Source: Microvirga massiliensis (GTDB taxonomy: Bacteria > Pseudomonadota > Alphaproteobacteria > Rhizobiales > Beijerinckiaceae). Taken from it: a stretch of DNA of 64,000 bases. The notes under the pieces are model-generated. The model did no database searches. It saw only the letters and a list, made by a program, of their open reading frames with translations, and was not told the origin of the DNA. The position numbers were made by a program, and so were the translations under genes. Location: NCBI RefSeq assembly GCF_001006805.1, contig NZ_LN811353.1, positions 531,311 to 595,310 of the forward strand, in the 5' to 3' direction. Positions 34,911-43,423 of this stretch are shown here, one piece after another. Numbering within the stretch: the stretch's first letter is position 1; each line of letters begins with the position of its first letter.

Positions 34911-35792
34911 TCAGTACCAGCCCGGGCGAGCATCGGCTCCGAGCATCTCGTCGTAGACGTCGGTCCGGCGATCCCTCAAGACTTGATTGTACTCGTTCCA
35001 GTTCCGCTTCCGCCGTGCATCGGCGAGATTCACCTCGGCGTAGATGATCTCCTCCTCCGAACTGCTGGCCGGCCCTCCGATTGGCCAGCCGGTGTAGCTA
35101 ACGATAAGGCTCTGTCCGAGGAAGGGTTGCCCTCGCTCGGTGCCGACGCGATCTGCAGCGGCAACGAACACTGAGTTCGAGTGAGCTGCTCCCATGACGA
35201 GAATGTTCGCCATGGCTTCGCGCTTCGGATCCTGACCCGGTATCGGAACCCAATTCGTTGGGATGCAGACGATATCTGCTCCTTGCAGCGCGCACATGCG
35301 GTAGCTCTCAGGGAACCACCCATCGTAACAGATGAACGTACCGATACGTCCAATCGGAGTCTTGAAGACGGGGAAGCCCAGATTCCCTGGCTCGAAGAAC
35401 AGATTCTCCTCGTTCCAAAGGTGAACCTTGCGGAACGTCCCAACATGCCCTTGTGGGCCAATCACGACGGAGGAGTTGTAGAGAGACTCGCCCTCGCGTT
35501 CACAGATACCGGCAACAATGTGGAGGCCGTGGCGTGCTGCTATCTCTGCCCAGGCTCGGCTAGTCTCGCCGTCAGGAACAGGCTCGGACAGAGCAAAGGC
35601 TTCTTCGCGACTCTCGAAGACATAGCCGGAATTACACAGTTCCGGCAGCACGATCAGCTTGGCCCCCTTTGAGACAGCCTGTTCGATGAACTCCAGGCTG
35701 CGCCGGACATTACGATCTTTCTCACCGACGACGGGCTCCATCTGGATGCACGCAACCTTGATGAGAGCCTCCTCGCGCGACTTTCTGCTCAT
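34911..35792 (-). CDS. Nitrilase-superfamily carbon-nitrogen hydrolase
   Basis: A 293-residue hydrolase with the full Glu-Lys-Cys triad: E51 in VLPELCNSG, K122 in FRKVHLWNEE and C155 in FICYDGWFPES. It would hydrolyse an amide, N-carbamoyl compound or nitrile to acid plus ammonia in the cytosol. It heads the importer operon (GGGAGGCTG ribosome site, then the binding-protein gene 127 bases on), so it likely acts on the imported compound. Aliphatic amidase, N-carbamoylputrescine amidase and beta-ureidopropionase relatives look alike at this level. Confidence 0.9.
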   Translation of the reverse strand: MSRKSREEALIKVACIQMEPVVGEKDRNVRRSLEFIEQAVSKGAKLIVLPELCNSGYVFESREEAFALSEPVPDGETSRAWAEIAARHGLHIVAGICEREGESLYNSSVVIGPQGHVGTFRKVHLWNEENLFFEPGNLGFPVFKTPIGRIGTFICYDGWFPESYRMCALQGADIVCIPTNWVPIPGQDPKREAMANILVMGAAHSNSVFVAAADRVGTERGQPFLGQSLIVSYTGWPIGGPASSSEEEIIYAEVNLADARRKRNWNEYNQVLRDRRTDVYDEMLGADARPGWY

Positions 35793-36256
35793 CGACAGCC
35801 TCCCTTGATTATACGCGGTCCGCCTAAGGCTGGCCGCGACGGAGCGAATGCTGGCACTGCAATGCGATTTAGTCAATAAAGTTGAATAAGGCTAAAAATG
35901 CGATCTGGTATTGGAACGGAAAGTCAAATACAGTCGGCGTATTCCCTCCAACAGGTCTACTCAGTATCAGAATGCTGGCAGAGCATTGATCCAAGCGCCC
36001 CTTGCCGGATGTCACTCGGTGTTCCTATGGCTATGGGGAGCCTTTGATTGGAAGAAGAAAGGATCTCTCTTTTCTAGCGCCCGGTCCTAGCGCCAACCTG
36101 CAGCTCAATTGCGCCTTTCATTATTATTCCAACCTCTTCACCAAGATGACTGGTCGTTCCTCCATGGTCGGCCCCAGACATAATCGGATGGATATGCCGT
36201 GCAACTCGCCTGGATAATAGCCGTGGCCACCTCAGAGGCTCGCCTCTTTCCAACTC
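35793..36256. other. Non-coding interval with importer operon promoter region
   Basis: About 460 bases without an intact gene. The part 35860-35960 is AT-rich and should hold the promoter of the leftward nitrilase/importer operon. An agaggc-tc-gcctct inverted repeat at about 36234-36247 follows the end of the oxidoreductase operon but has no T tract. Confidence 0.4.
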
Positions 36257-37312
36257 TCAGCGCAGGCTGGCGTTCAGCTTTTCGAGGGCGGCACGCCCGG
36301 GGCAAAGCTCTGCGTCCGACAGGGCGTTCAGCGGCGTCTGCACGGTCCCGAGCCTGTCGTGAAGATCCTCGCCCTCCGGGTCGAGATAGAGCAGACCCGT
36401 GACGATCTCGCCTGCGGCTTGCTGCTCCTGGAGATAGGAGATCGCGGCGCGTTTGTCGGTCGGATCGTAGCCGGCATCAACCTTGCGGAGCTTCAGGAGC
36501 GAGCCGTCGTGCTGCTCTACGAGTTCGACGGTGCCCGGCGCATAATCGGCCGTGATTTCCTCGCGTCCTTCGATGACGTCGAGATAGTTCACGGCCTCAT
36601 TGTGGGCACGGACGTAATCATAGCTTTTCGTCGAGCCCGGATGGTTGTTGAACGCGACGCAGGGACTGATGCAGTCGATGAAGGCGGCGCCGCGGTGCTC
36701 GAGGGCGGCCTTGATCAGGGGCACGAGCTGCGTCTTGTCGCCCGAGAAGCTCCGACCCACGAAGGTCGCGCCGAGCAGGATCGCCATGCTGACGAGATCA
36801 ATGGGGGAATCCTCGTTGCGGATTCCCTTCTTAGACTTCGAGCCCATGTCGGCAGTGGCCGAGAACTGGCCCTTGGTGAGGCCATAGACGCCGTTGTTCT
36901 CGACGATATAGGTCATGTTCACGCCGCGGCGCAGGCAATGGGCGAACTGGCCGAGGCCGATCGATGCCGAGTCGCCGTCGCCCGAGACGCCGAGATAGAT
37001 GAGATCGCGGTTCGCAAGCGCGGCGCCGGTGAGCACCGATGGCATACGTCCGTGAACCGAGTTGAAGCCGTGGCTCGCGCCTAGGAAATAGGTCGGTGTC
37101 TTCGACGAGCAGCCGATTCCGGAGAGCTTCGCGACCCGGTGCGGCGGAATCGCGAGCTCGAAACAGGCTTGGATAATTGCCGCCGAGATCGAGTCATGGC
37201 CGCAGCCGGCGCAGAGCGTCGAGATCGCACCTTCGTAGTCGCGCCGGGTATAGCCGAGTGCGTTCTCGGGGAGCTTCGGATGATGCAGTTTCGGCTTTAT
37301 GAGGTAGGTCAT
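36257..37312 (-). CDS. korB: 2-oxoacid:ferredoxin oxidoreductase beta subunit
   Basis: A 351-residue thiamine-diphosphate subunit. TLCAGCGHDSISAA and LSGIGCSSKTP supply cysteines for a [4Fe-4S] cluster, and the ThDP motif runs from VSGDGDSASIG to ENNGVYGLTKG. Together with the alpha subunit it oxidatively decarboxylates a 2-oxoacid (2-oxoglutarate, pyruvate or a branched-chain or aromatic oxoacid) to acyl-CoA, reducing ferredoxin. It overlaps korA by ATGA and ends the operon. Confidence 0.93.
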   Translation of the reverse strand: MTYLIKPKLHHPKLPENALGYTRRDYEGAISTLCAGCGHDSISAAIIQACFELAIPPHRVAKLSGIGCSSKTPTYFLGASHGFNSVHGRMPSVLTGAALANRDLIYLGVSGDGDSASIGLGQFAHCLRRGVNMTYIVENNGVYGLTKGQFSATADMGSKSKKGIRNEDSPIDLVSMAILLGATFVGRSFSGDKTQLVPLIKAALEHRGAAFIDCISPCVAFNNHPGSTKSYDYVRAHNEAVNYLDVIEGREEITADYAPGTVELVEQHDGSLLKLRKVDAGYDPTDKRAAISYLQEQQAAGEIVTGLLYLDPEGEDLHDRLGTVQTPLNALSDAELCPGRAALEKLNASLR

Positions 37313-39153
37313 TCCGCAGCCTCCCGGCTGTTCTTCTCAGTAAGAAACGCCCAGCGGCGCGCGATCTCGCTGGTGATGAAACGCGCCGTGATCGGCGTGC
37401 CGTCGTAGTGCAGGATGGAGATCAATCGTGCCGGATCGAGAGCGCCCTCATTGATGAGGAGCATGCGCAACTGCGCATCCCGGTTCTGCTCGATGACGAA
37501 GACCTGATCATGATCGAGAACGAAGTCGATCACATCATCGGCGAAGGGAAAGGCCCGCACCCGCAAAAGATCGAGCGCAATTCCTTCGGCTTCCAGCGTC
37601 TCGAGCGCCTCGTTCATGGCAGGCGAGGTGGATCCGAAATAGATCGCGCCGAACTGCGTCGGCTTCGGCGCGTCCCTGCGAATCGGCACAGGGACCAAAC
37701 ACTTCGCCGTCTCTAACTTGCGCAGGAGGCGCTGCACGTTCTCGACATAGGCGCCGCCTTCCTCGGTGTAGCGCGCATAGGGGTCGCGCGAGGTCCCGCG
37801 GGTGAAGAAGGAGCCCTTGGTCGGGTGCGTTCCAGGATAGGTGCGGAATGGGATCCCGTCTCGATCGATGTCGAGATAGCGTCCGAAATCCGTGGCGGCC
37901 TCGAGTTCCTCGGCGCTGAGTACCTTTCCGCGATCGAACCTGCGGCTGTCGTCCCAATCGAGCGGTTCGCACAGCCATTCGTTCATGCCGATATCGAGAT
38001 CGAGCAGAACGAAGACAGGGGTTTGGAGCCGATCAGCGAGATCGAAGGCGAGCGCCCCGAACTCGAAACATTCGCGCGGATCCTCCGGGAACAGCAGGAC
38101 GTGCTTGGTGTCCCCGTGCGAGGCATAGGCCGAGATCAGGATGTCCGATTGCTGCGTGCGGGTTGGCATCCCGGTCGAGGGGCCGCCGCGCTGCACGTCG
38201 AAGATCACCGCTGGCACTTCGGCAAAATAGGCGAGGCCGATGAATTCCTGCATCAGGGAGATCCCGGGCCCGGAGGTCGCCGTGAAGGCCCGCGCACCGT
38301 TCCAGGCGGCGCCGATCACCATGCCGATGGAAGCAAGCTCATCCTCGGCCTGCACGATCGCGTAGCGGTTCTGGCCGGTCTCCGGGTCCGTGCGGAAACG
38401 GTGGCAATATTTTGCGAAGGCTTCTGCCAAGGACGTCGAGGGCGTAATCGGGTACCAGGCCGCCACCGTCGCGCCGCCATAGACGGCGCCGAGCGCAGAC
38501 GCATCGTTCCCATCAAGGAAGATGCGATCGCCGACAGCATCGGCGCGCTGCACCTTCAGCCCGATGCTGCTTTTCAGATGCGCCTCGGCGTAGTCCCGGC
38601 CCATATGCAGGGCTTCGAGATTCGGCGGAATGAGCCTGTCCTTGCCGCGGAACTGCTCCGCGATGAGGCGCTCGATCTCGCCGATCTCGATACCGAGCAG
38701 TGAGGCGAGGGCGCCCACATAGATGATGTTCTTGAAGAGCTGGCGCTGGCGCGGGTCGCTGTAATGCTCGTTGCAGATCGCCGTGAGCGGCATCCCGACG
38801 ACGTTGATGTCGCTCCGGAACCGCGATGGCGGCATGGGACGGGTCGAATCGTAGAAGAGATAGCCTCCCGGCTCGATCTCGCGGATGTCCTTGTCCCAGG
38901 TCTGCGGGTTCATGGCGACCATGAGGTCGACGCCGCCGCGGCGGCCGAGATGTCCGGCTTCCGTGACCCGGATCTCGAACCAGGTCGGAAGGCCCTGGAT
39001 GTTCGACGGGAAGATGTTCCGGGAGGCGATCGGCACGCCCATCCGCAGGAAGGAGCGGGCGAAGAGCCTGTTGGCGCTGGCCGAGCCCGAGCCGTTGACG
39101 TTGGCGAATTTGATGACGAAGTCGTTCGTAGCCTCTAGGCGCGGTGCTGGCAT
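37309..39153 (-). CDS. korA: 2-oxoacid:acceptor oxidoreductase alpha subunit with fused gamma domain
   Basis: A 614-residue subunit. Residues about 10-190 are the gamma domain (FANVNGSGSASANRLFARS, LGRRGGVDLMVAMNPQ) that binds CoA; residues 200-600 are the alpha part (AVYGGATVAAWYPITPSTSL, ATSGPGISLMQEF, DVQRGGPSTGMPTRTQQSD). The gamma-alpha fusion is typical of KorA of Hyphomicrobiales and of oxygen-tolerant bacterial types. The substrate is not certain: KorAB names the 2-oxoglutarate enzyme by convention only. Confidence 0.92.
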   Translation of the reverse strand: MPAPRLEATNDFVIKFANVNGSGSASANRLFARSFLRMGVPIASRNIFPSNIQGLPTWFEIRVTEAGHLGRRGGVDLMVAMNPQTWDKDIREIEPGGYLFYDSTRPMPPSRFRSDINVVGMPLTAICNEHYSDPRQRQLFKNIIYVGALASLLGIEIGEIERLIAEQFRGKDRLIPPNLEALHMGRDYAEAHLKSSIGLKVQRADAVGDRIFLDGNDASALGAVYGGATVAAWYPITPSTSLAEAFAKYCHRFRTDPETGQNRYAIVQAEDELASIGMVIGAAWNGARAFTATSGPGISLMQEFIGLAYFAEVPAVIFDVQRGGPSTGMPTRTQQSDILISAYASHGDTKHVLLFPEDPRECFEFGALAFDLADRLQTPVFVLLDLDIGMNEWLCEPLDWDDSRRFDRGKVLSAEELEAATDFGRYLDIDRDGIPFRTYPGTHPTKGSFFTRGTSRDPYARYTEEGGAYVENVQRLLRKLETAKCLVPVPIRRDAPKPTQFGAIYFGSTSPAMNEALETLEAEGIALDLLRVRAFPFADDVIDFVLDHDQVFVIEQNRDAQLRMLLINEGALDPARLISILHYDGTPITARFITSEIARRWAFLTEKNSREAAE

Positions 39154-39325
39154 GTCCTGATCCTGTACGCCCGCGCCAGTTCACCGGCCCCGAAAGGCCA
39201 CCTCCCGGCGAAAGCGAAGTGGGGCGTCGCTCCAAGAGCGTGTGGCGGCGAAGAGGATCTGGATCGTCGTCGGAAATGGGGTGGCCCAGGTTTCTGGCGG
39301 CCATTCGCGGAGCATGAGGCCGAAT

Positions 39326-41245
39326 CTATGCGTGGTGCCGGCATGGCTTCGCTCCGTAGGCGTGCCCCGGCTCGAGCAGGAATTTCTGCATGTCCCAGGC
39401 GCCCGTCGGGCAGCGCTCGGCGCAGAGACCACAATGCAGGCAGACGTCTTCGTCCTTCACCATGACGCGACCGGTCTTGAGCATATCGGAAACGTAGAGA
39501 TCCTGCGTCAGGTTCACGGCCGGCGCTCTGAGGCGGGGCCGCAGCTCGTCCTCGGGTCCGTTCTCCGTGAAAGTGATGCAGTCCATCGGGCAGATGTCGA
39601 CGCAGGCATCGCATTCGATGCAGAGGTCGCGGGTAAAGACCGTCTCGACATCGCAGTTGAGGCAGCGCTGCGTCTCCGCATAGGCGAGCTCGCGATCGAA
39701 CCCCAGTTCGACCTCGGCCCTGATGTCCTTGAGCGCGATCGCCTGATCGCGCAACGGCACCTTGTAGCGCAGATCGAGGGAGACCTCGTTGTCATAGGAC
39801 CATTCGTGGATGCCCATCTTCTGCGAGACGAGATTCGTCATCGGGGATGGCCGGGTGCCGAGGCTCTCGCCCCGGCAGAACAGATCGATCGAGATCGCCG
39901 CCTCGTGGCCATGGGCCACGGCCCAGATGATGTTCTTCGGCCCGAACGCCGCGTCGCCGCCGAAGAATACCTTCGGCAGGGTCGATTGATGGGTCTTCGG
40001 GTCCACCCTTGGGAGGCCTCGGGCGTCGAATTCGAGGCCGAGATCCCGTTCGATCCAGGGGAAGGCGTTCTCCTGCCCAATGGCAACCAGCACGTCGTCG
40101 CATTCGAGATGAATGTCGGGCTCGCCGGTCGGGAGGAGCTGGCGCCGGCCGTTTCCGTCGATCCGCGCGGCCACCTTCTCGAACAGCACGCCGGTCAGCC
40201 GGCCGTTCGCGTGGGTGAATTCCTTGGGCACGAGGTAGTTGAGGATCGGGATGCCCTCGTGGATGGCATCCTCCTTCTCCCAGGGGGAGGCCTTCATCTC
40301 CTCGAAGCCGGAGCGCACGACGACCTTGACGTCCTCGCCGCCGAGGCGCCGGGCGGTGCGGCAGCAATCCATGGCTGTGTTGCCGCCCCCGAGCACGACG
40401 ACCCGACGGCCGATCCGGTCGATATGGCCGAAGGAGACGTTTGCGAGCCAGTCGATCCCGATGTGGATGTTCGCGGCACCCTCCCGCCGACCCGGGATGT
40501 CGAGGTCACGCCCGCGCGGAGCCCCGGTGCCGACAAAGACGGCGTCGAAATTCCCGGCCAGCACCGCGCGCAGGCTGCCCACCCGCTCGCCGTAGCGGGT
40601 TTCGATGTTCCCTATCTCAGTGATGTAGCCGACCTCCTCGTCGATCACCTCCTCGGGCAGGCGGAAGCGCGGGATTTGGCTGCGGATCATGCCGCCCCCA
40701 CGCTGCTCGCCGTCGAACAGGACGATCTCGTAGCCGAGCGGCGCGAGATCGCGGGCAACCGTCAGGGAGGCGGGTCCAGCGCCGATCAGGGCAATACGCC
40801 TGCCATTCCTGTGCGACGGCGCCTTCGGAAGGAGGGCCCCGACATCCTCCTTGTTGTCGGCCGCGACGCGTTTCAGGCGGCAGATTGCGACCGGCTCCGC
40901 TTCGACCCGGCCTCGGCGGCAGGCCGGTTCGCAGGGGCGGTCGCAGGTGCGCCCGAGGATCCCCGGGAAGACGTTCGAGCGCCAATTCACCAGATAGGCG
41001 TCGGTGTAGCGCCCGGCGGCGATGAGCCGGATATATTCCGGCACCGGGGTGTGGGCCGGACAGGCCCACTGGCAATCGACTACTTTATGGAAGTAATCCG
41101 GGTTCCGGATATCCGTGGGCGGAAGCCCTGGAGCCATTTGAGACTTACTGTCTCGGTCCCGGATGTCCGTGAGCGGAAGCTCGGGACCAGCCTGCGACTT
41201 GACCGCAAGGTCGACTGCCTCGCGGGAACCCTGTTCACTCGGCAT
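39326..41245 (-). CDS. GltD-like FAD/NAD(P)-dependent oxidoreductase with C-terminal 2[4Fe-4S] ferredoxin domain
   Basis: A 639-residue electron-transfer protein. Residues about 55-115 contain the GltD-type cysteines (CQWACPAHTPV, GRTCDRPCEPACRRG), then an FAD motif ALIGAGPASLTVARDL, an NAD(P)H motif VVVLGGGNTAMDCC, and a C-terminal domain with CIECDACVDICPMDC and CLHCGLCAERCPTG. It would pass electrons between ferredoxin clusters and NAD(P)H and is the logical partner of KorAB, whose operon has no separate ferredoxin. The start at MPSEQGSREA is chosen; the first 45 residues contain a tandem repeat and are poorly conserved. Confidence 0.9.
   Translation of the reverse strand: MPSEQGSREAVDLAVKSQAGPELPLTDIRDRDSKSQMAPGLPPTDIRNPDYFHKVVDCQWACPAHTPVPEYIRLIAAGRYTDAYLVNWRSNVFPGILGRTCDRPCEPACRRGRVEAEPVAICRLKRVAADNKEDVGALLPKAPSHRNGRRIALIGAGPASLTVARDLAPLGYEIVLFDGEQRGGGMIRSQIPRFRLPEEVIDEEVGYITEIGNIETRYGERVGSLRAVLAGNFDAVFVGTGAPRGRDLDIPGRREGAANIHIGIDWLANVSFGHIDRIGRRVVVLGGGNTAMDCCRTARRLGGEDVKVVVRSGFEEMKASPWEKEDAIHEGIPILNYLVPKEFTHANGRLTGVLFEKVAARIDGNGRRQLLPTGEPDIHLECDDVLVAIGQENAFPWIERDLGLEFDARGLPRVDPKTHQSTLPKVFFGGDAAFGPKNIIWAVAHGHEAAISIDLFCRGESLGTRPSPMTNLVSQKMGIHEWSYDNEVSLDLRYKVPLRDQAIALKDIRAEVELGFDRELAYAETQRCLNCDVETVFTRDLCIECDACVDICPMDCITFTENGPEDELRPRLRAPAVNLTQDLYVSDMLKTGRVMVKDEDVCLHCGLCAERCPTGAWDMQKFLLEPGHAYGAKPCRHHA
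41105..41200. repeat. Imperfect tandem repeat of 54 bases in the N-terminal coding region
   Basis: Two copies of about 42 bases, at 41105-41146 and 41159-41200, read ccggatrtccgtgrgcggaag and end ctt. In the protein they give LPLTDIRDRD and LPPTDIRNPD separated by 18 residues. It looks like a recent in-frame duplication that lengthens the N terminus. Confidence 0.75.
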
Positions 41246-41502
41246 CGTTGCTTCGCCTCGTTGGGCGTTTCGCGCTTTGGTGCCCATCGTGGCCGAGTTG
41301 GAGGGCGAAATAAAGGAGAATCGGACAGCGCTTTACGGGCTACTGCATCAGGGCTCCTCGAAACAGCCAGGGCTGCAGGTTCAACATGTCGCGATCGGAA
41401 GAGGGGACTCTCTCCGCATTCTGCCGGGGAATTTGCCCCACGCTTATGCTTTCGGCCTACAGGAGTTACGATCCCTACTGCCTTCGAAGAGGCGAAGCGC
41501 TG

Positions 41503-41943
41503 ATGATGCCAAAACCTATCCCCGTGCGCGTCACCCAACGATTCGTGGCGCCTCCCGAGCAGGTCTTCGATGCCTGGCTCGACGCCGACAATACCGGCCG
41601 ATGGCTGTTCGCGACTCCTGGAGGCCGGATGATGCGCGTCGAGATCGACCCGCGTGAAGGTGGGCGGTTTGCGATCGTGGAACGGCGCGGAGATCAGGAT
41701 GCAGAGCATTTCGGCACGTATCTGGAAATCCAGCGTCCGCGACGTCTCGTCTTTTCCTTCTCGGCCGAGAGAGACAGCCAGAAGGCGGATCCGGTCACCA
41801 TCGAGATCGTGCCCATCGGGAGTGGCTGCGAACTGACGCTGACACATCAAATGCAACCCGAATGGGCAGAATTTGCAGCGCGTACGAGGGAGGGTTGGGC
41901 CGGAATTCTGCAGAAGCTCGCAGACCTGTTTTCTCGGACCTGA
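41503..41943 (+). CDS. SRPBCC (AHSA1-like) domain protein
   Basis: A 146-residue protein of the START/AHSA1 superfamily. RFVAPPEQVFDAWLD near the start, WLFATPGG, GGRFAIVERRG and the C-terminal GWAGILQKLADLF helix are typical of the activator of Hsp90 ATPase-like group. These bind a hydrophobic ligand in a helix-grip cavity; biological role is usually unknown. It is a single gene, divergent from the GltD-like gene. The ATG at 41503 and 41506 are both possible; GAGG lies upstream. Confidence 0.88.
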   Translation: MMPKPIPVRVTQRFVAPPEQVFDAWLDADNTGRWLFATPGGRMMRVEIDPREGGRFAIVERRGDQDAEHFGTYLEIQRPRRLVFSFSAERDSQKADPVTIEIVPIGSGCELTLTHQMQPEWAEFAARTREGWAGILQKLADLFSRT

Positions 41944-42331
41944 CATTATCGAGAGCACCCGAAGTAGCTCATTCGAATATCACTCGATGCAGAGCGCTGA
42001 CCTGCGGGAAAGGCGGCCACCGAGCGAACCGCTGCGGACGCGGCGAGTGAAACCATGCTTCGCACGCGCTCACTGGCGATGGCCGGAGACGCCAGACCTC
42101 GCTCGATAGATCTTAGCGCCGAAGTCCTTGTCAGAGACGGGTTGGCCCTTTCCGTGGTCATGAATCCGGTGTCATCCGCCTGCAATGCTTCCGTGCGAGC
42201 CGCAGCGCCATGATATGGTTCAGGCATGTACCTCCTCCGGCGGAAGTTGCCCTTTTTCCGCGGCGTCAGCCGTGCTTTGATGGGCACTATCAGAAGACAC
42301 GCGGCAGCGTGCGACGGGAGGAGCGGAGGAC
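41944..42331. other. Non-coding interval before the ABC importer operon
   Basis: About 390 bases with no convincing gene, no clear repeat and no terminator. It must hold the promoter for the importer operon beginning at 42332. Confidence 0.4.
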
Positions 42332-43423
42332 GTGAGGACTCCGGGAACAGCCGCGATCGAGGTCGACGACCTGCGAGCCGCCTATGGGAGTAATCCGGTG
42401 CTCCACGGCATCGACCTTGCTGTCGAGGCGGGCGAGTTCGTCGCTATCCTGGGCTCGTCCGGATGCGGCAAGACCACGCTTTTGCGGACGATTGCCGGCT
42501 TCCAGAGGGCCTCGAGAGGCTCCATTCGTCTTTTCGGCAAGGATGTCGTCGGCGTGCCCCCGGAACGGCGCGGCGTCGCGATGGTGTTCCAGTCCTACGC
42601 GCTGTGGCCGCACATGACCGTGCTCGGCAATGTCGGGTACGGCCTGCGCCTGCGCGGCGTTCCGAAGGCCGAGGTCCGCTCGCGCGTCGCGAACGTGCTG
42701 CGCATGCTCAATCTGTCGGGCCTCGAAGACCGCAAGGTGACGAACCTTTCGGGCGGGCAGCGCCAGCGCGTTGCGCTCGGCCGTGCGCTCGCCATCGAGC
42801 CCGACCTTTTGCTGCTCGACGAGCCGCTCTCGAATCTCGATGCGAAAGTGCGGATCCAGCTTCGCTCCGAGATCAAATCGCTCCAGAACCGGCTCGGATT
42901 CACGGCGATCCACGTCACGCATGACCGCGAGGAAGCCATGACAATGGCGGACCGCATCGTCGTCATGGAGTCCGGGCAGATCGCGCAGGTCGGCACGCCG
43001 AAGGAGGTCTACGACCGGCCGATCTCGCCGTTCGTGGCCAGCTTCATGGGAGCCGAGAACACGATCGCGTTCGATGTCCGAAAGGTCCCGTCTGGCGTCG
43101 AGGTGAGGACCGCCGACGGTCGCACCACGCTGTGGAAAGACGACGCGCCGCTCGGTGCGGTGACGGCTCACTTCCGCGACGACGTTGCGCGCCTGGATCG
43201 CCCGGACCTTCAGGTCGACGGCGCGATCGTTCTCCCGGGTCGCATCGCGCAACGGACCTATCCCGGTGGTCACTATCGCTATGCCGTCGCAATCGGCGAC
43301 CGTCATTTTACCGTGACGGACGATCGATACCTCGACCTCGACACTCTGGTCGGACTGCGCTTGCCGCTGGAGGCTCTGCATCTGTTCCCAAGCGCCCCCA
43401 CATCGGGAGGAAATCATGCTTAG
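42332..43423 (+). CDS. ABC transporter ATP-binding protein (Fe3+/polyamine/phosphonate type)
   Basis: A 363-residue ATPase with a GTG start after GGAGGAGCGGAGG. Walker A LGSSGCGKTT (about 40-49), Q-loop VFQSYALWPHM, signature NLSGGQRQRVALGRAL, Walker B LLLLDEPLSNLDAK, and a C-terminal TOBE domain from about 280. VFQSYALWPHMTV is typical of the FbpC/PotA/PhnT class. It overlaps the binding-protein gene by 8 bases in a four-gene importer operon. Confidence 0.92.
   Translation: MRTPGTAAIEVDDLRAAYGSNPVLHGIDLAVEAGEFVAILGSSGCGKTTLLRTIAGFQRASRGSIRLFGKDVVGVPPERRGVAMVFQSYALWPHMTVLGNVGYGLRLRGVPKAEVRSRVANVLRMLNLSGLEDRKVTNLSGGQRQRVALGRALAIEPDLLLLDEPLSNLDAKVRIQLRSEIKSLQNRLGFTAIHVTHDREEAMTMADRIVVMESGQIAQVGTPKEVYDRPISPFVASFMGAENTIAFDVRKVPSGVEVRTADGRTTLWKDDAPLGAVTAHFRDDVARLDRPDLQVDGAIVLPGRIAQRTYPGGHYRYAVAIGDRHFTVTDDRYLDLDTLVGLRLPLEALHLFPSAPTSGGNHA

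Noticed and set aside
35840..35870. Sigma-54-like tggcac...tgc element near the nitrilase operon
   Set aside because: It is on the plus strand, away from the leftward operon, and the spacing between the GG and GC elements is one base short.
39242..41503. Long open frame antisense to the GltD-like gene
   Set aside because: It is a GC-rich mirror of a gene with complete cofactor motifs; its translation shows no family motif and is Arg/Asp/Gly-rich in the way shadow frames are.
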